From contig JAVTVY010025061.1 in the NCBI GenBank assembly GCA_036873755.1, positions 49,186 through 113,185 of the forward strand: a DNA stretch of 64,000 bases, in the 5' to 3' direction. Below, one piece after another: positions 23,450 to 33,936 of the stretch. The stretch is from Hanleya hanleyi (lineage: Eukaryota > Mollusca > Polyplacophora > Lepidopleurida > Hanleyidae). The stretch's first letter is position 1; each line of letters begins with the position of its first letter. Below the pieces are notes generated by a model that was given only the letters and a program-made list of their open reading frames with translations, did not search any database and was not told the origin of the DNA. The position numbers and the translations under genes are program-made.

Positions 23450-24500
23450 GAGATGGACCATCCTTGGTCCGAATGCGTCCTGTGGGGTGTCATCTTGTAG
23501 CTCTCGGGGTGTAGACCCCCGATTTCAGGGATATCCATGTCATCTGTGACGTCATCGGTGAGTTCATCAGTACGAGTGGTAGCGAAAGCGGCCATTTTGG
23601 AGGTGCGTGGGGGAGTGTTTGGGGTAAAGATGGACCATCCTTGGTCCGAATGTGTCGCGTGGGGTGTCATGTTGTAGCTCTCGGGGAGTAGACCACGACT
23701 TGAGGTTTTTCCATGTCATCTGTGACGTCATCGGTGACGTCATCAGCACGAGTAGTAGCGAAAGCGGGAGTTTCGGAGGTGCAATAGAGTGCGTTTGGAG
23801 TAGATGACGGCCTTTTTTCCCATCCAGCTACCTGATAGAGTTACCTGTGAGTGTGAGTGTATGCGCGCGTGTGTGAGTGAGTGAGTGAGTGAAGCGTGCA
23901 CAACACCCTTGAGGCGCCCCCAACTCCCGTCAACGCATGGACGCACCAACGATGGTGAGCGAGTGAGTGAGTCAAAGTGAAGCTTTCGTGGTGTAGATCA
24001 TGACTTGAGGGGTGTCCCTGTCATCTGTGACGTCATTCTTGACGAAATTTTTTGAATTTTGGGGGTTTCAGGTAAGGTGTTTGGGGTAGAGAGGGACCAT
24101 GTTTGGTCCAAATGGCCCGGTTGGGGTGTCCTAGCGAAGCTTTCGTGGGGTAGAGTCAGACTGGCATGTTTTTTATTGAAAGTCGCGCCAATCTGAACAT
24201 ACGCAGTTGTGGTGTAGTAAGTAAAGTGGTCATTCTGGAGGTGCGTGGGGATGTGTTTGAGCGATTGAGGGACCATTCTTGGTCCGAATGCGTCGTGTGA
24301 GGTGTCAAAGCAAAGCTTTCATGGTGTGGACCATGACTTGAGGGATATGCGAGTCATCTATGACGTCATTGCTGACGTCCTCGGTAGGAGTTGTAGCCAA
24401 AGTGGATATTTTTGGGGTGTGAAGATCGGCGTTTAGGGTAGAAATGGACCATCCGTGGTCCGAATGCGTCGTGTGAGGTGTCATCTTGTAGCAACACCCA
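23450..24500 (+). repeat. ~177-bp tandem units in left arm
   Basis: GGACCATCCTTGGTCCGAAT (or close variants) recurs near 23455, 23632, 24088, 24268 and 24445. Each is followed by a GTGTCATCTTGTAGC-like step, TGACGTCATC and a GTGTTTGGGGTAGA-like end. The unit near 23800-23970 is interrupted by a GTGA/GTGAGTGA low-complexity stretch. The right arm (26530-26850) keeps only two or three units. TGACGTCA, a CRE-like palindrome, recurs in each unit. Confidence 0.75.
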
Positions 24501-24740
24501 ACAACGACAAGCTCAATGCTTCAACGACCTGGTGAATTAGCCCTGAAGCCCTGCGCGCCTATACGTATCTCTACGGGTGTAGTCCGTGATAAATACTATT
24601 CTGGTTGGTTAGTCCAAAAGTTGAGCAACAACAACAACATCAAAGATTACAGGTCAATCCTTTTATTATCCCCTCCATCAAAGCACATCCACGCCAAGGG
24701 AACCGCTATGGGTGTGTTTACAATTCACTTATGCTATGTC

Positions 24741-25860
24741 CTCATCAGGACCTTATCGACCGTCTAAGTTCATTAATAGTATCTGTGTTCAAGAAAACTG
24801 ATCGTAGATATATTAATGTCGGAAACAATAAAGCATTCTTTAGCTCTACTACATACAAGAGATATCATTCATGGGATGTTTCTTTGTTTATAGAGTTGCT
24901 TGAATTTCTCATTAAAAATATCTATGTGAAATTTGGCAACACAATATATCAGCAGCATATAGGTATTCCAATGGGTACTAATTGTGCACCCCTGTTGGCT
25001 GACCTGTATCTGTTCTCTTATGAATATGACTATATGCAGGCGCTTTCAAAAACCGATCCATTCAAAGCCCGTTCCTTCTCATTCGCCAAGCGCTATATAG
25101 ACGATCTTCTCGCTGTGGACAATCGCTATATAAATGACGCAGTGAAGGATATATATCCACCTTCACTGGATTTGAAGGAAAAATGAAGCGGGCATTCTCT
25201 CTCGTCGACTTTATGACAAAAGAGATGATTACAATTTCGACATCGTAAACTATCCCTTTCTGGACAGTAATATTCCAGTGGGACCTGCATATGGCGTATA
25301 CATATCTTGCTTAGTAGCATTTGCTAGATCCACCAAAAACAGGGCTATTCCACCAAGCGCCTCCACTCCAAGTTTCTCAAATTTGGCGATACATATCGCA
25401 TGCTGATAGCAAAATACGAACGTAGCGTGCAATATCTATGGCGCTACGTTTCGTAACTTGTGTCTAATTCCGCTTAACCCGGGGCTAGGGGCCGTATGAA
25501 CCCATGTACTTCAAGACCTTTCATGGTACTCATATGAACAGTTACAATCAAAGCGTGACTGAGATACATCATTCTTTAGATGACGACTTTACAACGAATA
25601 TTATGGATTAAGAATATTGATCAGCGATACGGATTTGATATTTTTGGAACATCTTGATGTCTTGCCGGCATCATTGAAAACTGTTGACCGCTTCTCTCTT
25701 GCAGGAAACAAGCCTATGTTTATGTATACTATGATTGTCTTTTTGAATTTGGTGCTAATACTGTTATATGAAATATGGAATAGGTCTTTGGATTATGGAC
25801 GCGGATATTCTCTAATGGACGACGGCTGAATTATGAATGACGGACTAGACGTTTGTAATT
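24741..25860 (+). mobile_element. Penelope-like element fragment in the loop
   Basis: Contains the best-preserved Penelope-type reverse transcriptase in the window followed by the ~420-bp tail repeat, which stops exactly at 25860 where the inner palindrome begins. N-terminal RT and a GIY-YIG endonuclease are not seen. Either the PLE landed in the loop of the inverted-repeat element, or the element arose by flanking and carrying the PLE. Confidence 0.75.
24765..25440 (+). pseudogene. Penelope-type reverse transcriptase fragment
   Basis: The open part (to 25186) reads AFFSSTTYKRYHSWDVSLFI, then QHIGIPMGTNCAPLLADLYL (from about 24950), SFAKRYIDDLLAVDN (from about 25080) and YPPSLDLKEK. YIDD is the catalytic box, and IGIPMGTNCAPLLADL is diagnostic of Penelope-like RTs. 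After a stop at 25186 the homology resumes in another frame as LYDKRD-YNFDIVNYPFLDSN and GPAYGVYISCLVAF, then decays. Frameshifts and missing N-terminal motifs mean it is inactive. Confidence 0.8.
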
Positions 25861-26261
25861 GTCCGTGTATTCAGAAGTTCATTGTTCTGATCTCAGAATG
25901 ATGAGGGGCACGAGTTAATCCCTATATGTACAGACACCACCACACACCACTATTACCACCACCACCACCACCGGGCGTTGACGCCCGTCAACGCCCGGTG
26001 GTGGTGGTAGCTCCCATGTGGCAGAGCTCTTGGATCGGAGCTCTTGGAGCTCAAAGCTTGTGGAGCTCAGAGCTCGGAAGTGACGTCATCGCACGCATGT
26101 GCGCGTACCTGTGGTGCACCCTGTACCCTATAGCCATTAGGGTATAGGGTACACCAGGGTGCGGGTGCGGTGCGGTGTGTGGTGGTGTCTGTACATATAG
26201 GTATTAACTCGTGTCCCTCATCATTCGGAGATCAGAACAGTGAACTTCTGGATACACGGAC
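25861..26261. repeat. 401-bp palindromic module
   Basis: Outer ~85 bp are inverted (GTCCGTGTATTCAGAAGTTC near 25861; complement ending 26261), including GTACAGACACCACCACACACC. The middle has a GGGCGTTGACGCCCGTCAAC hairpin flanked by CCACCACCACC/GGTGGTGGTGG, a run of GAGCTC steps (26028-26070), and an ACCCTATAGCCATTAGGGTAT hairpin near 26122. It may be a separate MITE or the true apex of the large inverted repeat. Confidence 0.7.
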
Positions 26262-27201
26262 AATAGCATAAGTGAATTGTAAACACACCCACAGTGGTTC
26301 CCTTAGCGTGGATCAGCTGTGATGGAGGAGATAATAAAAGGATTGACCTGTAATCGTTGATGTTGTTGTTGTTGTTGCTCTACTTTTGGATTAACCAATC
26401 AGAATAGTACTTATCATAGACTACACCCGTAGAGCTACATATAGGCGCGTAGGGCTTCAGGGCTAATTCACCTGGGCGTTGAAGCATTGAGCTTGTCGTT
26501 GGTGGGTGTTGCTACAAGATGAAACCTCACACGACGCATTCGGACCAGGGACGGTCCATTTCTACCTGATTGGCGCGACTTCCAATGAAAACAAGCCAGT
26601 CTGACCCACGAGAGCTTCACACTGATACCCCACAAGGTTCATTTGACCAGGGATGGCCCCTCAATCACTCAACAAACCTCCACGAGTCCCCAAAATGCCT
26701 GCTTTCTATACTACGGCCAGATTGCGCATGCGCAAAATGATGAAAACGGACGATACATTAGTCCAGTCGGATCCAACTCACTCAGCTACCAGATGACACC
26801 CCACACGACACATTTGGACCAAGGATGGTCCATCTCTACATATTAGGGCAGGAAAATGTGTGATTCAATGGACATTGGCCGCCATTTTGGATTTTGGCGG
26901 CCATATTGAATTTTCAGACCAATTACAAATCATTCCAAAATTAACTAATTATTCATACCCTACGTAGGACTAGAAAAAAACCTAGTTTGTGGTTAGAAAA
27001 TTGATTTCCGAGCAGGAAATTGTGAGCTTCTATGGGTATTGGCGGCCATTTTGGATTTTGGCCGCCATATTGGATTTGAGGCCAAATCCAGGGTGGCCCC
27101 TCAGCTAAATTGAAAGGGCATAAGACAAGGATGACGGAACCACTGAGAAAACTTTGACCGGAAAAAATGTTAGTTTGTTCTTGGCTGGGACCTGTCTATT
27201 A

Positions 27202-27590
27202 TGGACGACGGTTTGCCACTGAGTGTCGGATCTCACACATGTTTCCTATCGCTCAACTTTAGAGTGAGATCCGAAAAGCCAGAAAATCATTTGTAGGATC
27301 ATCTTGGATACCTATAAAATGTTATATGTATGCGATTTTCTCGAATTTTAATGTTCGGTCGTGGATAGAATGGATTTGTGGGGTGGCGGAGAGGAGCAAA
27401 ATAGACTGGACAGTTATGATCGGGTCTCCATTGCGAACACCACCCCGACAACCAGGAAATACATGACAGTATAATCATTTCGAGGGATCTACATTCCACA
27501 TGGTTTATTTATTGATAATCCATTGTTTGATAGACTCAAAGTTACCAATCTTTCTTTCATTTAGATGCCCCACAGATTAATTTCATATAA
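27202..27590. other. PLE-tail flank then unassigned DNA
   Basis: 27202-27240 continues the PLE-tail target (ATGGACGACGG, GTGTCGGATC). The remainder has no recognisable feature. Confidence 0.45.
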
Positions 27591-27833
27591 ACTAGTATGA
27601 AAATAACGAAAAGTGAAGTCATTGTGATATTCTATTTCCGTTACATGTTTCCGTACAGGTTATTCCATCGTCAGGAATATACAGGTGGCAGTTGTTCAAG
27701 AGTATATATTTTATTCATCCTACATATATACGCTTGAACAACTGCTACCTGCATATTTCTGAAGATGGTATAACCTGTACCGAAATATAGAATATCACAA
27801 TGCCTTCACTTTTCGGAGTTACTTTCATACTAG
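27591..27833. mobile_element. ~243-bp inverted repeat carrying hammerhead-like cores
   Basis: Left arm from AAACTAGTATGAAA and right arm ending TTTCATACTAGTTT pair over ~115 bp with scattered mismatches; the loop is near 27700-27725. Each arm has, on its own 5'-3' strand, a CTGANGA...GAAA arrangement. Hammerhead ribozymes are known in the terminal repeats of Penelope-like retroelements, so this may be a head-to-head pair of PLE terminal repeats or a MITE. Confidence 0.6.
27749..27804 (+). ncRNA. Candidate type-I hammerhead ribozyme
   Basis: Core CTGAAGA (27759-27765) fits CUGANGA. Stem II is GGTA...TACC with a 7-nt loop, then GAAA (27782-27785). Stem III is ATAT/ATAT with an AGA triloop, then C at 27796, giving an A-U-C cleavage triplet (NUH rule). 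Stem I can form from GCAT (27751-27754) with ATGC (27800-27803) plus A-T pairs interrupted by a mismatch and a bulge. The opposite arm keeps CTGACGA and GAAA on the minus strand but has a longer, poorer stem II. Activity is inferred from fold only. Confidence 0.5.
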
Positions 27834-28477
27834 TTTCTTTCATAAGTCTGGTGAGAATTTCGCCCGACTTGACGTGATGCGCAAGCCGCAAGTTTCAGCT
27901 ACGCGGGTCGCCAACGACAGGTATTAACGACTCGATGAACTTTGTTTTGGGTGCATTCAGGACGTGTGTTCTTCTGTCACCCCTAAAGGCGATTATTCAT
28001 TTGGCCTTTCTTGGCTTCTAAATGTAGACACTGCATGCTTTACCCAGCAGCGTGTCTGGGACCCAAAACTCATCTGAAAAGAAAATTGGACTTTGAACAT
28101 TCAGCGCGTAAATTGAGATGGAAGCCTATTAACTATTGATGACTTAATTTGCTTTTCCTTTGATATATGAAGATTGTCGGTGTTGTTATGAAAAGAGAAA
28201 ACCCCAAAGGGCAGTCCAGTCTTCAGGTATACGTTCAAGGGACATCACATGATTTCCAATTTTCCAAGGCAATGCTTCACTCTCTTACTTTCATCACCTT
28301 GGTAATACTTGGCATGAATGATAAATACATACACTACACTTATGAACGATATAACCATAGCACAAACATATCTTGGTGTCTCATTCGACGTTCAGTAGGC
28401 TGCTGTCACTTACAAATACATGCCACCTCAGCAATCGCATAACACCGTTGGCATCAAAAGTATAAGCAAGCGAAAAT
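27834..28477. other. No recognisable gene
   Basis: 27985-28200 is weakly similar to 22340-22570 (GACTG..TGAGTTC, GCGTAGATGGAGAC-like, GGTGTTGTTATGA-like steps). A 91-codon frame at 28167-28442 has no known domain. Confidence 0.35.
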
Positions 28478-28767
28478 ACGTTCAAAAAGTTAGACCGTGG
28501 TTCGCAATTCGCAGTTCGTTATGCGAGGGGACCAGCAATTATTTCTTCAGATATGGAAATCTGTAATTGTTTTTTCATTATGAGTACTTTGAACTCCAAA
28601 CTCTGAAAAGCAAGAGAGAATAGTCATGCTGTATATCTTTGCATATCCATATCCCAAATCTGATGCCAGGGGGCGCTGCTAGCGGCGCTGTTTATGAGTC
28701 GCTGAATGACTGGTCCCCGCGAATAACGAACTGTGAACTGCGAACCGCGGTCTAACTTTATGAACGT
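28478..28767. mobile_element. 290-bp MITE
   Basis: Terminal inverted repeats of ~60 bp: ACGTTCAAAAAGTTAGACCG...GGGGACCAG on the left, complement on the right ending GAACGT. The interior is unique and includes GGGGGCGCTGCTAGCGGCGC near 28669. No coding capacity; the TSD was not resolved. Confidence 0.7.
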
Positions 28768-29228
28768 GGCGAAAATTAAAATAAAGCCAAGCTAGAGTGT
28801 TGCATTCTTGCAACCTCAACAGTCCTCGAGAATTGCAACAAGGCATCATAACAGATAGCACAGCAGGAAAAACATTAATATTCGGTTTCACGCAGATGTT
28901 ATATGACGATATTGGTATCGATCTATTCCCGCGTCACACTTTTTGTAGGATCTAGCAATTGCAACAAGGCGAGATATATATGCGTGGTATATGTTGTCTA
29001 TCCAAGGTTCGTTCGACAAAGCCGTACCGTGATAAAGAATGGGTCTCCCATAATGAAGACAAGCCAGGCTATTTTTATGAGTTCCGAATCACATTCGTCA
29101 AATCATTTCCTCCTTCAATATGCCCATATTTGAACGAATTAAGAGCCGGGAAATGTGTTGTATATTTCATCCCTTGGGTGTTGTTTTCCGTGTTGTTTTG
29201 TCTTAAGAGCCGTTATCATTCCTCTCTG
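28768..29228. other. Unassigned, overlapping short frames only
   Basis: Two overlapping plus-strand frames (28903-29133, 28959-29237) lack recognisable domains. A block ATTCTTGCAACC/CTAGCAATTGCAACAAGGC recurs twice here. Confidence 0.3.
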
Positions 29229-29445
29229 AGTGAGTGAGTGAGTAGTTCTTTAATGTCGCTTTCAGCAATTTTGAAAGTCAGACATATCACGATTACCCAG
29301 TCACATTACCCTGACATCGGACCAACCAGTCCGTGATATATCCTCTTTCTGCTCAGCGCCAAACGTTTCTTTGTTTTAAAGTTGATGGTATGACTCGGAA
29401 ACGAACCTGGGATCTTGCGAGGCGAATGCTCTACCACCCCGGTAG
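29229..29445 (-). mobile_element. tRNA-derived SINE
   Basis: Read on the minus strand it begins with a tRNA-like head, GGTAGAGCATTCGCCTCGCA then CAGGTTCGTTTCC (box A and box B positions). The body contains GTCAGGGTAATGTGACTGG and the tail is AAAGCGACATTAAAG followed by CTCACTCACTCACTC at 29229-29243. Body and tail match the 5S-type SINE at 40922-41155; the heads differ. It abuts the 5' end of the LINE fragment. Confidence 0.7.
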
Positions 29446-29465
29446 AGAACTCCCCCGGTAGAGAA

Positions 29466-29729
29466 CCCCAGCTGATTATTAGATTCTTCAGCCGAAATGT
29501 CCGAAACAAGGTTGTGATTGATTTCAAACTACTTAGGAGATTACATAATACTAATCATGGTCCTGAAAGCAAACTGTCGTTTAATGTCATGGAAGATCTG
29601 ACTGTGGCTGATTACAACCTCAAACGGAAAGCAGCTCCTCTTATGGCCCAAGCCTATAAAGACAATAAAAAAGTTCGGTTCACCTCGGGCGCTCTTTACA
29701 TTGATGGCAAAATGACGCCTATTATTTGA
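29466..29729 (+). pseudogene. LINE ORF1 C-terminal fragment
   Basis: The reading LIIRFFSRNVRNKVVID...FNVMEDLTVADYNLKRKA...VRFTSGALYIDGKM fits the RNA-binding C-terminal region of LINE ORF1-type proteins, with the common FI-EDLT and KIYI/LYIDGK steps. It ends in a normal stop at 29729. The N-terminal part is missing at the SINE junction. Confidence 0.6.
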
Positions 29730-30455
29730 CTACGTTGCACTATCCGCTATTGACTGTTTGGTGGTGGTATTTTCTGTGTCGTGTAAAGCCTGATCGAGCC
29801 ATAATCTGTAAATAGTTGATTGTCATTGACATGCCTTGTTTTGCCGGAAGTGTTATATCAAGTCCCACAATAGACTGACAGACGAAATGTTCTTTATTGG
29901 CAATGCTGTACTGCCCTCCACTGCCAGTGACTGATCACTGGCATTTGTGTGTCCTGCACTTGATCGAGGCTCTCCAGTGTTAATTTTCGCGTCGCGTTAA
30001 TTGACCGGAGTATGTTGCTCTATGCTGATGTGTCTGGCCTATTTTTACGTTCCCGGAAGCCCGCAACCTGTGTGCTAACCAGTCTGACTCCATGTTTCTA
30101 CATGTCATATGTTTCAATGAATACTGCGGCTCATGTCCCATTCCCCATTGTTGTCGTTCTTTTCTTCACTGTGCTTTGGAGTGCGCGGTCATTCAGAGCA
30201 GTTTGCCACGATCTGGTCTTATTATATTGTCTCCTTTGTTTCTTATAGACGTGTCAGATAAGGACAATGTATTGCGGACTCTAAACAAGTTGAATTGCAC
30301 TACGTGCCGCTACCGGTGATAATGTTTTACGCTTATATTGGTCACTTGATTACATTAGAACATGACGGTTGAATACCAGAGAGCATTTTAGCCTCTAATT
30401 CAATTTGTCATGATTACACATTGTTTGTGCCATATTCACTTTTATTCCGTTTTCG
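29730..30455 (+). other. LINE interval between ORF1 and ORF2
   Basis: A frame at 30092-30319 has clustered Cys/His residues (CFNEYCGSC, CC, HCALEC, CTTC) that could be a decayed PHD-like finger, which some CR1-type LINEs carry. This is a guess; no intact finger can be drawn. Confidence 0.25.
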
Positions 30456-31956
30456 TTGCTTGCTCAGTTAAACTCATTACTTTATACTCGGTATCATATG
30501 TCCATCGATTCTTTACTTTTTCCAGTCATGATTGCAAATAATATAAATACATACGAGGGGTTTAACAATAATCTGTGGAATGTTTTGCCTTTCCGTGATA
30601 TGGATGTTATCTCAAGCTTATTCGATAATTTCCCTGACCAGAATACCTATACCTCGAATACAGACTTTCAAAATTTATGTTTTAATCCGATTCAACTGAA
30701 CTCCAAAGAATCAGCCGATTACATAACTGATGATAATATCCATGAATCTACCCACTGGAGTATGATTAATTCTCAATCAGAATATTTCGTCGAGGACTCC
30801 TTTAACAATAAATTCACTGAATTAAACAGCAACGGATCAGAAAACATATCGTTTTTACACATCAATGCAAGAAGTATCAGAAAGCATTTCTCCGAAATAC
30901 TTGGCTTCATTTCCAACCTTAGGTGTAAGTTTACTGTTATTGGTATTTCCGAAAGCTGGTTAAATCCTGCCACAGAACAACTTTATGAAATACCTGGATA
31001 CACCCCTTACTTCTCATCAAGACAAACTAAACGTGGGGGCGGCGTTGTTCTCTACGTCAACGACAATATCAAATCTTGCACTGTCAGAGAAGATTTATCA
31101 TCGCATGATGACCAATATGAATCTTTGTTTGTTGAATATGACTGCCCTCCAACACTAAATGAAACGAACAATACAAAATCGGTTATCGGTATATTTTACC
31201 GTCCTCCAAACAAAAATGTAAATTACTTTAATGATAAATTATCTTATATACTGAATACTCTCAAGCCCGAGAAAAAAAAGCATAATAATGGGGGATTTTA
31301 ACATAGATTTATTTAAAACCGATCAACACATACCTTCCAAATCGTTTCTTGATATAATGAATTCTTACCATTTTCCCCCCAAAATAACAAAACCAACTAG
31401 AGTAAATTCCAGCACAGCAACTCTTATTGACAATGTTTTCACAAATTCCTATACCGAAACTCTACTTTGTGGCATTTTCCTGACCGACATAAGTGATCAT
31501 TTTCCGATCTGCTATATTGAAAATCAATGTTTAATAAATGATCAGCAAAATAAAACCTTAACTTACCGACATGTCACTGCAGAACAAAAGGAGAAATTCT
31601 TAAATAAAATAGTAAATGTTAATTGGGATGAAGTTATAGATGAACCTGCTGATGTAAATCGAAGCAATGAACTATTTACGAACAAGTTTTCTGCTATCTA
31701 TAATGACTGCTTTCCGGTAATGAATAAGATAGTAAGAAGTTCTAAAACGAAAAAACCATGGATAACTCAGAGTATATTGACATCTATAAATGAGAAAAAT
31801 AGGCTTTTCAAACTTCAACTCACTCTCAATGATCCTTTACTACGAAAACAATATAGACAGTATAGAAATAAACTAAATCATACCTTAAAAATAGCTAAGA
31901 GAATGTTCTATCATGCGAAATTTAATGAATCCAACAATGACATAAAGGAAACGTGA
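30456..31956 (+). pseudogene. LINE ORF2: APE-type endonuclease and linker
   Basis: The first frame (30456-31301) has SFLHINARSIRKHFSE, GISESWL and RGGGVVLYV. Homology continues in another frame from 31288 with MGDFNIDLF, LIDNVFTNS and SDHFPI. These are the endonuclease signature boxes (N, ES/E, GDFN, SDH). The frame change falls in an A-run near 31271-31279. The linker to RT ends with NRRKTNVLPDS just past a TGA at 31956. Confidence 0.8.
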
Positions 31957-32019
31957 AAAACTATCAATGAATTGTTGAATCGAAGAAAAACAAATGTTCT
32001 CCCTGACAGTACAGTATTG

Positions 32020-33136
32020 TTTCTTTTCTCGATCTTTCTAAGGCCTTTGACACTGTCAACCACGACATTCTTCTTCATAAGCTTCATCATTATGGATTCC
32101 AGGGCGTGAGTAACCACTGGCTCAAGAGTTACTTATCTGAACGCTACCAGTCGGTCAACTTCAATGGCACGGCATCTGATTTGAACCTAGTTACCTGTGG
32201 TGTTCCACAGGGATCCGTCCTTGGTCCTATATTATTTCTGATTTACATCAACGATCTCAATGTGGTTTCTCAACTTCTTAAAATTATTATGTTTGCTGAT
32301 GACACCAGTGCTGTATATTCCCATGCAGATCCGACTACCCTATTTCAAACTATGTCAAACGAACTCTACTTAATGTACAATTGGTTTTCTTGTAATATGC
32401 TATCCTTAAATATAACGAAAACTAGATTTATGTTAATAAAACCAAATAGTAGGGCTCATATGTCATTTCTTCCGCAATTATATATCATGGGCCAGGAAAT
32501 AGAACAGGTTAAATATTTTAAGTTCCTTGGCATTTACTTCAATGAAAAACTAAACTGATCCACTCATATTAACGAAGTATGTAAAAAAATATCCAGAAAT
32601 ATAGGAGTAATCCATGTTATTAAAAACTGTCTTAACATGAAAATTTTACGTATCTTGTACCAGTCTTTAATCTATCCATATCTACAATATTGTAACCTGA
32701 TATGGGGAAATACGTATCACAGTCACCTTTTGCCGTTAATTAGACTGCAAAAAGAGCAATAAGAGTTATTTCTTTAAGCAACAAATATGATCATACAGCT
32801 CCTTTGTTTGCAAAACTGAAACTGCTGATCCTAAACGACATTAATTCTGACCTTACTCTACGCCTTGCCCACAAATTTCTCTACCACCCTTTCCTTTTAC
32901 CGTTTGAATTCCGATCCTACTTCACGAGATTGAAAGAAATACACCAATACCACACTCGTGGCCATGATCTTGACCTATATAGACCCTTTTATCGTACTGA
33001 CCTTAGTCTGTACACTCCTAAAATAAAGGGGCCAAACGAATGGAATAAATTACCCTCGGAACTGAAACAATGCAAATCTAGTTCTCTTTTTAAATCTAAG
33101 ATACAAACATATTTATTGCAAAATACCGCTACTTAA
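32020..33136 (+). pseudogene. LINE ORF2: reverse transcriptase, deleted and interrupted
   Basis: The sequence enters abruptly at LSKAFDTVNHDIL (RT motif A), so the first RT motifs (about 150-200 residues in relatives) are deleted near 32015-32025. GVPQGSVLGPILFLIYINDL and FADDTS (catalytic) follow within 32106-32558. A TGA at 32556-32558 sits where relatives have Trp. A further one-base loss in an A-run near 32750 breaks the next segment (LQK-RAIRVIS). The C-terminal part 32804-33136 (LRLAHKFLY, HQYHTRGHDLDLY, WNKLPSELK) ends normally. Confidence 0.8.
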
Positions 33137-33445
33137 TATATTTTATTTGCAAAGCTGAGCAATTGCATCATACCTGTTGATTATTCACCCGAAATATAAA
33201 CTTTGTGCTCTTTTATTCCATACCTCCACTATCATGTTAGACATTCTTTAATAGAAGCTGTCTTTTCTTTTATTATATCTTGATTTTGTAATTAATCAGG
33301 GATAATTCAAACCCTTCGGGGTTTATCTCCCGCCAATCTATACGCTCTCTAATCTGTATATATTACTGTACTTGTATTCCCTTTCTGTATATGACTGTTT
33401 AATTTGATTTCTTTTGATTGGTGAATAAACAAACAAACAAAAAAA

Positions 33446-33932
33446 AAACAAAAAAACAAGGCCACCGCAATGCGGTTCTTTCCCCTCTCTGATATCAAAG
33501 GGCCTGTCCTCCAGCGTTTTCTCCGCATAAAACCTCGGCTCGTGGAATATTCCACTAAGAGGGCGAAAAAGTTCCTCGTCGACCGTGCATTTGCTGTACA
33601 AATAATAGTTTACAGAGCAAGCTGTCGTACAGGGATAGTGCGGCGTGTACGTACCTGCAGATGGAAGATGGCGCCGTATGGAACCCGAGGTTCCTTAAAA
33701 TTCGTCAGCTGTGCATATATTTCCTACAGCCTGGGGCGTATCTTTTTGAATATCTTTTATCTAAAATCTAGTACAAATGACTAGTGACTTGGTATACATC
33801 AATACCAAGCCGGTGATAATGAGTGTGATCAGATAACACAAACCGTGGCAGGGTCAAATTGTCAAGAATTATCATTAGTGTCAAGATTCCGCAATATCCC
33901 TATCCCAGTGGTTACGGAGTCAGGACACGTTA
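33446..33932. other. No recognisable gene
   Basis: A plus-strand frame at 33470-33784 has no known domain. GATGGCGCCGT at ~33667 recurs near 52088 without further similarity. Confidence 0.3.
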
Positions 33933-33936
33933 TTAA

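Larger units (their letters stand above)
23104..27198. mobile_element. 4.1-kb inverted-repeat element with TTA target duplication
   Basis: Ends are TAGACAGGTCCCAGCC and its complement. TTA lies directly outside both ends (23101-23103, 27199-27201). The left arm runs to ~24740 and the right arm starts at ~26263; they pair in the same order: a CTCAGTGGTTCCGTCATCC block, CCAATATGGCGGCC blocks, GGACCATCCTTGGTCCGAA units, a CAACAACAACAACA block, and finally CAATTCACTTATGCTAT. The left arm has more internal tandem units. The loop holds a Penelope-like fragment and a 401-bp palindrome. Joining the flanks recreates a PLE-tail sequence (GATACGGAAATTC...ATGGACGACGG) seen at ~25799-25826, confirming the insertion site. 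No transposase was recognised; a 3-bp TWA target resembles PIF/Harbinger, but the termini do not prove it. Confidence 0.8.
29466..33445 (+). mobile_element. CR1/L2/Jockey-type LINE, degenerate
   Basis: In order: C-terminal part of ORF1, a spacer, ORF2 endonuclease, a damaged RT, the LINE C-terminal region, a ~300-bp 3' UTR with a GGGATAATTCAAACC/GGGTTTATCTCCC-type hairpin (33299-33331), and an A-rich tail of CAAA and A runs (33430-33445). The 5' end is lost within ORF1. ORF2 has frameshifts, one stop and an internal deletion, so the element is dead. Confidence 0.8.

Noticed and set aside
23830..23965. GTGAGTGAGTGA run as another SINE tail
   Set aside because: The CGACGTTAAA motif does not precede it and it lies inside a tandem unit of the large inverted repeat.
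23104..27198. Polinton/Maverick or viral integration
   Set aside because: No polymerase, integrase, ATPase or capsid frame; the arms are made of short tandem units.
28903..29237. Overlapping frames of 76 and 92 codons as a host exon
   Set aside because: No domain, no splice-site pattern that could be argued, and both run toward the SINE tail.
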